35,573 bases of DNA from Nocardia sp. SYP-A9097 (GTDB taxonomy: Bacteria; Actinomycetota; Actinomycetes; Mycobacteriales; Mycobacteriaceae). The position numbers and the translations under genes were made by a program. Every line of letters starts with the position of its first letter. The stretch's first letter is position 1. The stretch covers positions 1 through 35,573 of the forward strand of contig NZ_WJIC01000049.1 in assembly GCF_009649815.1 (NCBI RefSeq), written 5' to 3'. Below are positions 14,595-22,531 of the stretch, piece after piece. The notes beneath the pieces are model-generated. The model did no database searches and was not told the DNA's origin. It saw only the letters and a list, made by a program, of their open reading frames with translations.

Positions 14595-15172
14595 CGTTAT
14601 TACCTTCTTCCGGCGAGTTCTCTACGGGACCCGGCCAGACGATTGTCGAGTCCATTGACATTCCCCGACACGTTTGATAATAAGCCCGCACCGTATACCG
14701 CGCGCATCCAGTTCGCTCGGGGACTGTTCTTCTCCCTGCTTCCTGGAGCGAGACAATTGGGCCTATGAGGAGGCGGGGAGTTGCCATCGTGAGGAGCTCC
14801 GGGCTCCGAGATGGTGACACCGGTGATCGAGTCGGCTGCCTTCGGGCTCCGCGGCTGGATGCGCCGGCCGATTCTCATCGGAGGTCAGGACGGCCGACCG
14901 AGCCAGGCGCCTGAGCTGTCCTCGCTCTTCCGATCCTGTCCGTTGCGTGAAGTGCCGCAATGGGATTCCCGGCGGTGTGTGCTCGTCGTCGACGCGCCGA
15001 CGCTCCCGGCGGGACGGAGCGTGCGGAGTCCCGCCGGTGTGCGGCGTGGCGTGGCGGCGGCGCGCACGCGCCGCCCTTGACGACTGCGCGACCGCGGCCG
15101 GCGAGGCGTTGGATCGGCTCGGTATCGGGGGTAGTGGTGCAACTGCGCGAGATCCGGCGGTTGCGGTCGCTG
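14595..15172. other. Stretch without a recognisable gene
   Basis: Several long open frames on both strands overlap here, but all are Arg/Ala/Pro-rich shadows with no ribosome binding site. I see no gene. The promoter of the Gly-rich secreted protein should lie in its left part. Confidence 0.5.
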
Positions 15173-15269
15173 CCGCAGATAATTCACCGAGTCGAGTGCC
15201 TGCGCGGAACGCATAGCCCCAGGTCGCGCACCGTGCTACCGCAGATAATGCCGGAATTATCTGCGGTAG
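15173..15269. repeat. Three copies of CCGCAGATAAT, two forming a perfect hairpin
   Basis: CCGCAGATAATT lies at 15173-15184, a near copy at 15239-15250, and its exact complement at 15255-15266. The last two sit inside a perfect 14-bp stem (15236-15249 with 15256-15269) with a 6-base loop. This could be an element end or recombination site. Confidence 0.6.
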
Positions 15270-15294
15270 AGGCTTAGCGCCGGATCCCGGGCGA

Positions 15295-15522
15295 ATGTTC
15301 TGGACCACTCGAATCATGCTGTCCCACAGCACATTTGGACCGAAGCGCCGGATTCCGGCCAGATGCGCCACTACTGCCAAGAACGCCTATAACTGGGTAG
15401 GACTCGGAGACGGCGGCACGCTGTCCGATGACGCGCTGAACCAGATGCTGAGCCCACTTGTTGTCCGCCCTCACGACAGGGAATGGGTTCAATACCCGGA
15501 TGGTTCCTGGCGCGCCCGATAG
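15295..15522 (+). CDS. Possible small protein or gene fragment (75 aa)
   Basis: The second half reads like genuine protein (YNWVGLGDGGTLSDDALNQM, then PHDREWVQYPDGSWRAR). The first 25 residues are weak and no ribosome binding site is visible. It may be the 3' remnant of a longer gene cut by the palindromic element at 15236-15269. Function unknown. Confidence 0.35.
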   Translation: MFWTTRIMLSHSTFGPKRRIPARCATTAKNAYNWVGLGDGGTLSDDALNQMLSPLVVRPHDREWVQYPDGSWRAR

Positions 15523-15576
15523 CGCCAGGCTCGAGCCGGTCGCGTCATGCGCAACAACACACTCGCGCTCATCGGT

Positions 15577-15649
15577 AGATCAGTGCGTTCGCCGGCCGGA
15601 GCCGCGGCGTCCCGACCGAGCGATCAGCGGCAGTAGCGGACGTTCGACT
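15577..15649. repeat. Dispersed intergenic repeat, copy R1
   Basis: Shares GTGCGTTCG, GCGTCCCG, CGATCAGCGGCAGTAGCG and a closing CGTTCG with the copies at 24222, 25143 and 27730. This copy lacks the central hairpin arm. Confidence 0.6.
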
Positions 15650-15697
15650 CCACGTGAAGGATTCGGCGTGCTGAAGCCAATGTCTTTGTGTGACTGG

Positions 15698-16492
15698 TCA
15701 GAACGGCGGGTCAGTCAGGGCGACCGCCCAGATCTCACCCTTTTCATGGCGGGACCCGCGACCGCGGGTGCTGGTGGGGCCTCGCCAGCGGTTGGTTTCC
15801 TCGTCCAGAACGAGGTGTGGCTGGTCGAGGATTCCCTGGGTCCAGCGGCGGAGCCATTCGGTGAAGCCGAACTCCTCGCGATACAGTGCCGTCTCAAGGT
15901 CCTCGATATATGGTTCGCCGTCGGCCTCGTTGTGATCGATGATGTTGGGTTCGAAGCCCCACATTCGGTACTCGCCGTCACTGACGTCGATGAATGAGAC
16001 TACGTTGCAACCCCACTCGCAGATCGGAACAAGCGAGGTGAACTGCGGCTGCAAGGATTCCGGCCAACCGTGACACCGTGACACCCATTCCTCAGCGACA
16101 GTGCCGCCGCCTGGGTACCCGTGAGTGGTACGACTGCCTCGCAGACCGAGAATCCCCCTGTTGGGACCGAATCCACCATTGCCGAGTTCGAGATAGCATC
16201 GCCGCAACAGGTTCGGCAATCGTGCACCGATCACCGATTCGCATTCGAGAACGGCGGTCAGAGGAGCCGGTGTCGGTGTTGGGAGCGGGCGCAGGTACCC
16301 GCCCGCTAGGGCCACGCGGTATTGCGGGGTGCCGCGGTAGTAGTCGAACTGGTTGTGCCCGAGGCGAGGTTCTGCTGTTATCTCGCCAAGATGGGTGAGG
16401 ATGCGGGGCTCATCGACTCGATAGTCGACGTATTCACCGGCCTCGAACAGGGCGGATACAGCCTCGAAAACCTGGTCGTCATCGTCGGACAC
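15698..16492 (-). CDS. SMI1/KNR4 (SUKH) family protein
   Basis: 264 residues from GTG 16492. Residues 78-220 show the SUKH fold signature: E-S-V-I-G-A-R-L-P followed by LRRCYLELGNGGFGP and a GILGL strand, and later CEWGCNVVSFID and MWGFEPN. In bacteria this superfamily mostly supplies immunity proteins that neutralise polymorphic toxins. The first 75 residues are an extra acidic segment outside the domain, and the last 40 form an Arg-rich tail. No cognate toxin lies next to it, but toxin-related and ESX genes occur within 5 kb, so an orphan or scavenged immunity gene is plausible. The ribosome binding site is weak. Dispersed repeat copy R1 lies just past its stop. Confidence 0.8.
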   Translation of the reverse strand: MSDDDDQVFEAVSALFEAGEYVDYRVDEPRILTHLGEITAEPRLGHNQFDYYRGTPQYRVALAGGYLRPLPTPTPAPLTAVLECESVIGARLPNLLRRCYLELGNGGFGPNRGILGLRGSRTTHGYPGGGTVAEEWVSRCHGWPESLQPQFTSLVPICEWGCNVVSFIDVSDGEYRMWGFEPNIIDHNEADGEPYIEDLETALYREEFGFTEWLRRWTQGILDQPHLVLDEETNRWRGPTSTRGRGSRHEKGEIWAVALTDPPF

Positions 16493-16596
16493 TCAGCCAG
16501 TATGCCGCCGAGGACGGACATCCTGAATTCGGCAGAAGCGGATGCTGTGCGCCGCAGTCGGTCTCACCTGTCCCACGGCTTGGCCTGGCCGGACCG

Positions 16597-16821
16597 TCAG
16601 CGCTGTCCACGCATGAAACTCGGAAGTCCGTCGGAATCATTGTCATCGCATGCCCTGCACCCCCAACTCGGTGAATCAGGGTCGACAATGCAACCGCCCC
16701 GAATGATCTCGCCACGTTCGACTTCCAGCATTGCGGGGTACGACAGCAGGCCGTACACGATCGGTGTCATCGGCGCCTGACATGCCGCACACGCTGGGCG
16801 TTCGGGTTCTGTACGACTCAT
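16597..16821 (-). CDS. Small zinc-ribbon protein
   Basis: Seventy-four residues from ATG 16821. Two cysteine knuckles (Cys11-x2-Cys14 and Cys55-x2-Cys58) with an additional Cys44 frame a small alpha/beta core (PMTPIVYGLLSYPAM, then RGGCIVDPDSPSWGC). This arrangement is that of a common actinobacterial small zinc-ribbon protein of unknown role, usually found singly. It may bind one zinc for structure. It ends 104 bases upstream of the SMI1 gene on the same strand, so both could be one transcript. The initiation signal is weak, and leaderless features are not clear. Confidence 0.75.
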   Translation of the reverse strand: MSRTEPERPACAACQAPMTPIVYGLLSYPAMLEVERGEIIRGGCIVDPDSPSWGCRACDDNDSDGLPSFMRGQR

Positions 16822-16976
16822 GCGACCACTGTGCTGTCGGGCACGGTGCCGTGATGGAGGGATTCACGATATTCGGCATGTGCGTGCACTCGCCGGACGC
16901 GCCCGCGCGGCCCGGTTCCGAACGCCCGGGTCGCGGCATTTCCGTACGTTCGGAGGTGAACCGAGCACCGTTCCGG

Positions 16977-17357
16977 TTAGGAACGACCGGCCTGGTTCAG
17001 TAGTTCTATAGCCTTCTTGATCTCCGGCATATCGGGAACCGTTGCTACATAACCACACTGTCGGATGTGCTGTAGAAAGCTCGTTTGCACTGGCACACCG
17101 TACTCAAGAAGGTAGTAGCCGATCGCTTTGGGCCATATCCATGTTCCATCGGTTCGAAAATGCATTGGAACAGCTCTGCCCCGGTTCGGATCGATGAGAT
17201 CGAGAGATTTTCTACCTGTCATCATCACCATCCCCCCGCCATCGAGAAACTGTTGAATCCTCTGTCGCTCTTGCGGATCCGGCACGGTCGTCCGCTCGGT
17301 GGAGAGAACAGGCTTGCCCAGCGGATCGATCCCGTCGAAGGTGTTAGCGAAGTTCAT
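16977..17357 (-). CDS. Immunity-like protein with a TDGTWIWP motif
   Basis: 126 residues from ATG 17357. The ATG-led frame running back to 17681 joins unrelated sequence and is not used. The sequence PDPQERQRIQQFLDGG leads to a strand-rich centre (MVMMTGRKSLDLIDP) and the block VPMHFRTDGTWIWP, followed by a YYLLEYGVP helix. That block is typical of small proteins encoded beside type VII or contact-dependent toxins in actinobacteria, where they are thought to be immunity factors. No toxin is adjacent; an 18.5-kb remnant may have been one. Function is inferred from resemblance to that motif only. Confidence 0.65.
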   Translation of the reverse strand: MNFANTFDGIDPLGKPVLSTERTTVPDPQERQRIQQFLDGGGMVMMTGRKSLDLIDPNRGRAVPMHFRTDGTWIWPKAIGYYLLEYGVPVQTSFLQHIRQCGYVATVPDMPEIKKAIELLNQAGRS

Positions 17358-17462
17358 GGCTTCGATCCTGTCGTTCTTCTCGGTTTGTCGCTCGCAGCCA
17401 CACTCGCGGTGGGTGACCTTCGACCACGGACGGCACAGTCGAGGTCGACGTCCGGCAATCGC

Positions 17463-17681
17463 GCTAGCGAACCTGGACACGCACCCCATCGAAGACCAGA
17501 CCACCGATGGGGTCATGGGTGTCCTTGTCCCACACAACAACCGATCGATTACCACGCAGATCCCCAATTCGATGCGGCAGATATCAGCCACTGTCACACC
17601 GTAATACGTGCCAACGACAGATTCGATCGACCGCATCGAATGCTCGGCAATCGGCATTATGGTGCGTTCGTCGACCATCAA
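17463..17681 (-). pseudogene. Possible frameshifted small gene
   Basis: One frame reads MRSIESVVGTYYGVTVAD near 17575-17650, and the next frame continues IGDLRGNRSVVVWDKD and GLVFDGVRVQVR to a TAG at 17463-17465. The two parts join sensibly if a small indel near 17580 is allowed. Neither part alone is convincing, and the family is unknown. Confidence 0.3.
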
Positions 17682-17730
17682 ACCGGTGCGATCAGCAGGC
17701 CGGACCCACGCAACCGGCGACGGATCGCAG

Positions 17731-18015
17731 TTACCGGGCCTGGGGCTCGCCCACCGCGGGCCCGATCACGACCTGTGCAAGCAACCCCGGCAGATCGATA
17801 CCCAGATGCCGGGTCACCTCACACAACGCGTTATCCAGCGCCACCCGCGTGGACCCCGGCCGCGGATGCAGCCGCAAAACACTGTCCGCTTGGCGGATTT
17901 CGACGGGACAGACCTTCTCACCGCGAGCACACCCGGCGACCGGCCGCGGTACACCGATGACGACATGGGCCTCGCCACCGCAGCGGCCGACCCGGCCACT
18001 GATGAATATCTGCAC
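17731..18015 (-). CDS. Hypothetical protein (94 aa)
   Basis: Ninety-four residues from GTG 18015, fixed by GAGGGGGA about five bases upstream. Rich in Val, Ile and Gly, with a probable beta core (VQIFISGRVGRCGG, EAHVVIGVP) and a helical C-terminal part (VALDNALCEVTRHLGIDLPG). Four cysteines are present. No family is recognised. It is divergent from the PqqD-like gene 279 bases away, and whether they are related in function is unknown. Confidence 0.6.
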   Translation of the reverse strand: MQIFISGRVGRCGGEAHVVIGVPRPVAGCARGEKVCPVEIRQADSVLRLHPRPGSTRVALDNALCEVTRHLGIDLPGLLAQVVIGPAVGEPQAR

Positions 18016-18173
18016 TCCACTCCCCCTCAACCGATTACAGGACCGCTCGATAGTTCGACGCCGCACGCGACACGGATTGGATCCGGCTGTCGTAGTCACC
18101 GCCCTACCTGACAGCCACCGATCCAGAAGTCCCTACAACCGAGGAAACCAGCCACCCGGGCCCGTGGAAACCC

Positions 18174-18204
18174 GGCAGCCAGCCCGCTGCGCGGGCTGAC
18201 TGCC
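18174..18204. terminator. Hairpin with one mismatch
   Basis: GGCAG-C-CAGCCCG pairs with CGGGCTG-A-CTGCC around a short loop. It lies upstream of both divergent genes, so it may instead be an attenuator or an operator. Confidence 0.4.
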
Positions 18205-18293
18205 CTGTCCACGACCGCGAAACTACGATCGAAAGATCAATCCGAACTCGATCGAGCCGGCACATCAACCCCGAGAAAGATCGAGGCTAGCTA

Positions 18294-18488
18294 GTGCCCA
18301 AGGATGACGGAGGAACCGTCGCGGTGGTCGATGATGTCGCCCACCAGGTGTGGGAATTATGCGACGGCACTCGCACCCCCGACCAGATCAAGGACCAGGT
18401 GTCACAGAGCATCGGATATCCAATCTCAGAGGTAGCCGAATTCGTAGAACAACTACGCCGCGTCGGCCTGATCACCCTCCTGGAATAG
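18294..18488 (+). CDS. PqqD-like (RiPP recognition element) protein
   Basis: Sixty-four residues from GTG 18294. It matches the PqqD fold: two N-terminal strands (GTVAVVDDVA), then the HQVWELCDGTRTPDQIKDQV helix-turn segment and an EVAEFVEQLRRVGLI terminal helix. PqqD domains bind the leader peptide of ribosomally made peptides and present it to a maturase. The usual first strand region is short here, so the N-terminus may be trimmed or the start lie further upstream without a standard codon. There is no radical-SAM maturase, precursor peptide or transporter nearby, making it an orphan. A role in peptide modification is therefore uncertain. Confidence 0.7.
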   Translation: MPKDDGGTVAVVDDVAHQVWELCDGTRTPDQIKDQVSQSIGYPISEVAEFVEQLRRVGLITLLE

Positions 18489-18497
18489 CCAGCCATA

Positions 18498-18680
18498 TCA
18501 ATACAACTCATCCATGCGCCGCACGTAATCCAACCAGCACCCTCTAATCGCCCCGGTTCGGCCGCGCACCTGGACCTTTGTGCTTCGATCCTGGAATACC
18601 TCATAACGACGACCGCCCACCGGCGGAATGCCAATTCCGTCCGCATATCTCTGAGCCTGGACTATTGATGTCGCGGCCAC
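18498..18680 (-). pseudogene. C-terminal fragment, possibly of a toxin
   Basis: Sixty residues from a GTG with no clear ribosome binding site; a TGA lies a few codons upstream in frame. The text (RYADGIGIPPVGGRRYEV, then a STKVQVRGRTGAIRGCW stretch and a DYVRRMDELY end) looks like the last part of a basic nuclease-like or toxin domain. It converges with the PqqD-like gene. I infer a leftover toxin C-terminus from its size and basic character, with immunity-like genes nearby. Identity is not established. Confidence 0.4.
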
Positions 18681-18814
18681 CCGAACACCGTCGGCTCAAA
18701 GGTTTCAACTGAACCGACAATCACGACCTGCTCATCGCTATCATCAGCACGGGATGCTGGCACCGAATCCGAAGATTGCCAACGGTATTCGAACTACGCG
18801 ATTGCCCTTGATGG

Positions 18815-19198
18815 CTACCAATCAGGGGCCTTGATCGAGCCGCGCTCGTAGTAGTCGTCGTCGAACTCTTCGTCGAGCTTGCGCTGTCGTTCCAGACGCT
18901 CGGCTTCCAAGCGGGCCGAGTTTGCGTTCGTGTACGTCGATATCGCTTCGAAGTTCGAATCGGCTCGCAACTCCCTCAGTGCGTCATCGACTTTGGGGCG
19001 CTTGTCTTCCACCGCCGCCCGATACGCGGCCATGATGGAGGCTTCCTCATCCACAGTCACCGACAGCAGGCGATCCCCGGCATCTACGACTACGCGGATG
19101 CCGTTGACGACACCAACCCCCTGGATCTGCTCGACGGCATACTGAGCTCGTTGAACTTTCGTGCTCAGTTCATCGGAATCATTGTGTTTCACGGACAT
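18815..19198 (-). CDS. YbaB/EbfC-like protein
   Basis: 127 residues from ATG 19198, preceded by AGG. Residues 10-85 follow the YbaB/EbfC pattern: an N-terminal helix, a G-V-V-N-G-I-R-V-V-V-D-A-G-D-R-L-L-S-V-T-V hairpin of strands, then a long helix (IMAAYRAAVEDKRPKV). The C-terminus is a charged coiled-coil-like segment with an acidic patch EEFDDDYYERG. YbaB proteins are dimeric and often bind DNA, and variants of this type are frequent in ESX effector loci of Nocardia and mycobacteria, where they may be chaperones or partners. It lies 109 bases downstream of the lipoprotein gene and could belong to the same transcript. Confidence 0.7.
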   Translation of the reverse strand: MSVKHNDSDELSTKVQRAQYAVEQIQGVGVVNGIRVVVDAGDRLLSVTVDEEASIMAAYRAAVEDKRPKVDDALRELRADSNFEAISTYTNANSARLEAERLERQRKLDEEFDDDYYERGSIKAPDW

Positions 19199-19307
19199 TC
19201 ACCAACCTGTCGATCGGATTCGTGACGAGTCGACTGAATGCCGATGTCGTTTCGGCGATTCACTCGTGGCGGAACAGAACTGCGCATCTGGACCGAGGTG
19301 ATGCTGT

Positions 19308-19889
19308 CTATGACGTGCGACGGTGGATCTCAGATGGCTGCGGGGTCGTCGAGCCGAGTCCCTCGAAAGGAAAGCACGGCGAGGCGGCCGTGACGCTCAA
19401 CCAGCCGTCGCCCTTGCCTGCGTCTTGCAAGATGAACGAGTAGTGATCGGGGGTGCCTACACCTGTCAGCTTCGGGGTGGCTTCCGGATCCAACTTCCAA
19501 CCCCAACTCGTCCACGTGTCCTGCAGCACGGTCCTGTAACGCGTCAGCTGGCCAGCAGGAATCCCGACCACCCAATAACGCATCTGCACCTGATGCGGAC
19601 CGTGCTCCTTGTCTCCGTCGGAACACGGTGCCCGTAGCGCTGTCCCAAAGGGGGAACCGTTGTTGCCTTGGTCTGGGGTGAGTGAGAATCCCACCCCGGT
19701 TTCATCGGCGGTCTTTTGGAGATAGCTGACGATCTGCTGCTGCGCCGCTTCCTCGGTGAGTGTTTGGCTCACAGGCTTCTCCTCGTTCTTGTTCGCGTCC
19801 TCTGTCTTATGACTGCAGCCGGCTGACATCACTGCTATCGCAATGATTGCCGAAGCGGCGAGCCCCTTCCGCAGGAATCGCTTCATCAT
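19308..19889 (-). CDS. Lipoprotein of the ESX effector cassette
   Basis: 193 residues. ATG 19889 overlaps the TGA of the hydrolase gene (ATGA), with a second ATG three bases later. Lys/Arg residues, a hydrophobic stretch and a Ser-Ala-Gly-Cys lipobox (Cys25) mark a lipoprotein anchored outside the membrane. A charged linker and a helix (LTEEAAQQQIVSYLQKTADE) lead to a beta domain with WVVGIPAGQL, WTSWGWKL and DHYSFILQD. This resembles small envelope lipoproteins of Nocardia that follow ESX-linked hydrolases. As the partner translated right after the effector, it may act as an inhibitor or immunity factor at the cell surface; that role is inferred from gene order. Confidence 0.75.
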   Translation of the reverse strand: MMKRFLRKGLAASAIIAIAVMSAGCSHKTEDANKNEEKPVSQTLTEEAAQQQIVSYLQKTADETGVGFSLTPDQGNNGSPFGTALRAPCSDGDKEHGPHQVQMRYWVVGIPAGQLTRYRTVLQDTWTSWGWKLDPEATPKLTGVGTPDHYSFILQDAGKGDGWLSVTAASPCFPFEGLGSTTPQPSEIHRRTS

Positions 19890-21652
19890 TTCGCTGTCGG
19901 CTCCACTCCGGCGATGATGTCGCCTAGATTGACCAATGATTTGCATGGCTTCCCATCGACGATGTCCCAATACTGACCGTGCGCTTCCGTGGATATGCCG
20001 AAAGGGCCGTCCTTACCGGGATCGGATGCGAAATGGGTCGCCCCGAAGCTCGAATCTTGTGGATCGGTGCCGAACGGCTCCGCCAGCTGGGCCTCGTAGA
20101 TGACGTCGTGGGCAGCCGTGGAGACATACACCTTGTTCGGAACCTGATCCTGCGGGACCCCCGTCAGATGCAGATCCGACGCATGATCCACCGTCGTGCC
20201 GGGACTGGCTACCAACGCCACCGCGTCGGCGTTCAGGGTGTTTCCGTGAGCTGCGGCATCACCGACGACCGCGGTGCCGTAGCTGTGCCCGACCACGGTG
20301 TTGTACGACGGATTCCCGTCGTGCGAGGCACGCAATCCCTCCTGGAACTTGTTGAGTGCCGGTGCTCCGGCGTCGGCGTACTTTCGGTTCGACGCATCGT
20401 CGATGTTCCAATTTGTCGGATCGAGATGCGCTCCCAGGTCCACCGCTGTCGGAGGCGTGTCGTAACCGATCCAGGTGATCACCGCAGGATCACGTGCACC
20501 TGCCGCTTTCGCGCTTTCGCGCATCAGATCGGCTCTGTCCATGTAGCCGCCGATCTTCTCCGGTGTCACTGCCGTGCCGGGCACGTAGGTCGAGACGTTG
20601 GTGGCCGTGTCAGGGTTGCCCGCGGAAACCGCCGCGTGGGCCATGCTGTCGCCGGTTACGCTGTCCCACACCATCAGATACCGACCCGGTTTATTGGCCT
20701 CCCCCTCGACCTTCCGCATGTCGGGAAGGAACGCCGCGCGGTCCTTCGCATCGTCCAATTGCGTTTTCCAGGCGTCGTATTTGGTGCGGTCAGCGAAGAT
20801 GGCACCCGGCTCGTTCTCGGGAGGAAGGTTCTCTCCCTTCGCCCAATCCGGGTGTTGTGCGGTCAACTGATCGACTGTGTCCTGGGCGGCCTGCGCATGG
20901 GTGATCTCGTCGTCGAGTTTTTCGCGGTTATAGCGATCTCGATCGGCCGTGGGCAGACCGTCGTGGTTGCCGATGTACTGATCGTGTTCGTAGAGCGCGT
21001 CCTTCTCCGCCGGGGTCAGCGAATCCCAGAAGTCGCGCAGCTCTTTGGGATCACTCGGCAACTGCTTGTTGCCGTCCAGGATGTCCTGCACCTTCGATGA
21101 GGGCGGGGCGCCGTCCGGGGTCGTCTCGTAGCCACCCAGCAGCTGCAGATCGGTGGTGATCGCAGTGTTCGCCGAAACTTCCGACAAGCCGAACTGGAAC
21201 AACAACGCCTTGATCCGCGTCTGGTATCCAGACGCCTGACCATCGAGAACCTGCTGGGCCAACGCATTAGCTACAGCGTTCGATCCATCCGACGGCATCT
21301 TCGGAGCCGTCACGTTCCCGTCATCGTCGTAGCTCATCCCCTTCGGGATCTCTTGATCGAGAATCTTCAGCAACGCGGTCTTGGTGTCAGCGAGTTGAGC
21401 GCCGTAAGTGTTGTAGTGGTCGGCGATATCCACGATCGAGGTCGCGAGATGGTTGCCGTGCAGCTTGTGCGCCACCGCCCGCTCCGACGCCGCTGTCGCG
21501 CCATCACCCTTCCACTTGTCCATGGCCTTGTCGACCGAGCTGTTCATCGCATCGACCTGAGTAACGAACTTTTCATTCTGCGCCACAATGTCCGCCGCGA
21601 AATCGATCATCGAATGCGGATCACAGCCCCGAACATGGCTAATCGTGGTCAC
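19886..21652 (-). CDS. ESX-associated alpha/beta hydrolase (DUF1023) effector
   Basis: 588 residues from GTG 21652, which overlaps the upstream stop (GTGA). Residues 1-100 form an ESX-type helical hairpin with a W-K-G turn at 47-49, the hallmark of type VII substrates. The middle is helical and charged. Residues 320-570 are a DUF1023 alpha/beta hydrolase with the nucleophile elbow GHSYG (Ser457). Asp516 (AAHDVIY) and His558 (EAHGQYW) are likely to complete the triad. Proteins of this build are exported by ESX systems and may attack lipids or esters of rival cells or the envelope. The flanking EspC-like gene and lipoprotein support a secreted effector cassette. The frame is intact and codon use normal. 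Confidence 0.88.
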   Translation of the reverse strand: MTTISHVRGCDPHSMIDFAADIVAQNEKFVTQVDAMNSSVDKAMDKWKGDGATAASERAVAHKLHGNHLATSIVDIADHYNTYGAQLADTKTALLKILDQEIPKGMSYDDDGNVTAPKMPSDGSNAVANALAQQVLDGQASGYQTRIKALLFQFGLSEVSANTAITTDLQLLGGYETTPDGAPPSSKVQDILDGNKQLPSDPKELRDFWDSLTPAEKDALYEHDQYIGNHDGLPTADRDRYNREKLDDEITHAQAAQDTVDQLTAQHPDWAKGENLPPENEPGAIFADRTKYDAWKTQLDDAKDRAAFLPDMRKVEGEANKPGRYLMVWDSVTGDSMAHAAVSAGNPDTATNVSTYVPGTAVTPEKIGGYMDRADLMRESAKAAGARDPAVITWIGYDTPPTAVDLGAHLDPTNWNIDDASNRKYADAGAPALNKFQEGLRASHDGNPSYNTVVGHSYGTAVVGDAAAHGNTLNADAVALVASPGTTVDHASDLHLTGVPQDQVPNKVYVSTAAHDVIYEAQLAEPFGTDPQDSSFGATHFASDPGKDGPFGISTEAHGQYWDIVDGKPCKSLVNLGDIIAGVEPTAK

Positions 21653-21948
21653 TTCACACCCTCACCGCGCCCGTACTTGTCCAACTGGTCCTTGTTGGAC
21701 TTATCCATGTCCTCATAAGACCCGGCAGCCGACTTGGCGCGGTCAGCCAGGGTACGAACCTGGCCACCGATCAACCCATACGCCTTCAGCACCGCATCAC
21801 CAACCTGCGTTGATACCGCCTCGACAGGTGATCCCGGCATATTCACCGCTTTGGCGAGCTTGAGCTTGCCAATTTCGTCCGCCTGCCCGCCCAGCTCGGT
21901 CGCCAGCCCATGCAACGTAGTTAGGTCGACATCGAGAATGTCAGCCAC
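21649..21948 (-). CDS. EspC-like ESX-associated protein (DUF2580)
   Basis: Ninety-nine residues from GTG 21948, with AGGGGG six bases upstream. It is a helical hairpin protein of the DUF2580 type (DVDLTTLHGLATELGGQA, then a GSPVEAVSTQVGDAVL turn and a GQVRTLADRAKSAAGSYE helix) of the size of ESX substrates. It is a likely partner of the hydrolase, forming the heterodimer recognised for export, as in other ESX effector pairs. It is first in the cassette and overlaps the next gene by four bases. No classic W-x-G turn is visible in this protein; the hydrolase supplies one. Confidence 0.8.
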   Translation of the reverse strand: MADILDVDLTTLHGLATELGGQADEIGKLKLAKAVNMPGSPVEAVSTQVGDAVLKAYGLIGGQVRTLADRAKSAAGSYEDMDKSNKDQLDKYGRGEGVK

Positions 21949-22049
21949 AGGAACCCCCTGATTAGTTCGCGGCACAAAACTCCGGCAAAACCGTAACATG
22001 CAGGCTGAGCGTCGGCCTTCCGTCGTCGAGAGGGGCCAGTCTTTCGGGT

Positions 22050-22451
22050 TCAGGGGTGCGAAGGTGTAACTGTGCTGAGCTCCGAGGCGTGTTTGACGAT
22101 ATCGCTGCCGACGGCAAGAGGGACCGGCAGCAGCAGTAGGGTTGCCAGAGCCCAGATGAACATCCAGGTGCGGCGGGTGATCGCGGCAATGATCACGCAG
22201 CCCAGTCCGATCACCAGGACCGCGACCGTCCCCAGCAGAGAGACCTGCATGCCATGGCCGACCAGTTCCATGCAGGGGCTTTCAGGCTCACACGGATCGG
22301 CTCCCATCGCGAGGATCGCGGTGAGCGACATCAGCCAGATCGCGACCATGACGACCAGAGCGAGACATACGCCGGTAACAACCTTGTCCCACTTGGGGAT
22401 TCGCCGACGGTGGGTGTGCGCGCTTGAAACCGGGGCGCTTGTCGTCGTCAT
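22050..22451 (-). CDS. Small membrane protein, three helices
   Basis: 133 residues from ATG 22451. A cytoplasmic His/Arg-rich start (about 20 residues) is followed by three hydrophobic segments at about 24-49, 68-91 and 95-115. Two cysteines (CEPESPC) lie in the first outside loop and could form a disulfide. It stands just upstream of the ESX cassette on the same strand, with a 100-base gap, so it may be co-transcribed, but no direct link is visible. No family is recognised. Confidence 0.7.
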   Translation of the reverse strand: MTTTSAPVSSAHTHRRRIPKWDKVVTGVCLALVVMVAIWLMSLTAILAMGADPCEPESPCMELVGHGMQVSLLGTVAVLVIGLGCVIIAAITRRTWMFIWALATLLLLPVPLAVGSDIVKHASELSTVTPSHP

Positions 22452-22531
22452 GCAGGCCAGCCTTCCGCCTCACGGCTCCAGGCAAATCCGTAGAACTACC
22501 CAGTCGTCGTAGGACTTGGGCCCGCCGACAA

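Noticed and set aside
13965..14768. Plus-strand frame with Thr/Pro repeats
   Set aside because: It is the complement of the Gly-rich secreted protein, which has a signal peptide and ribosome binding site on the other strand.
14763..15380. Minus-strand frame of 205 codons
   Set aside because: Poor composition, runs through a palindromic repeat, and no initiation signal.
19979..21100. Plus-strand open frame of 373 codons
   Set aside because: Antisense to the DUF1023 hydrolase; Arg/Val-rich text typical of the complement of a high-GC gene.
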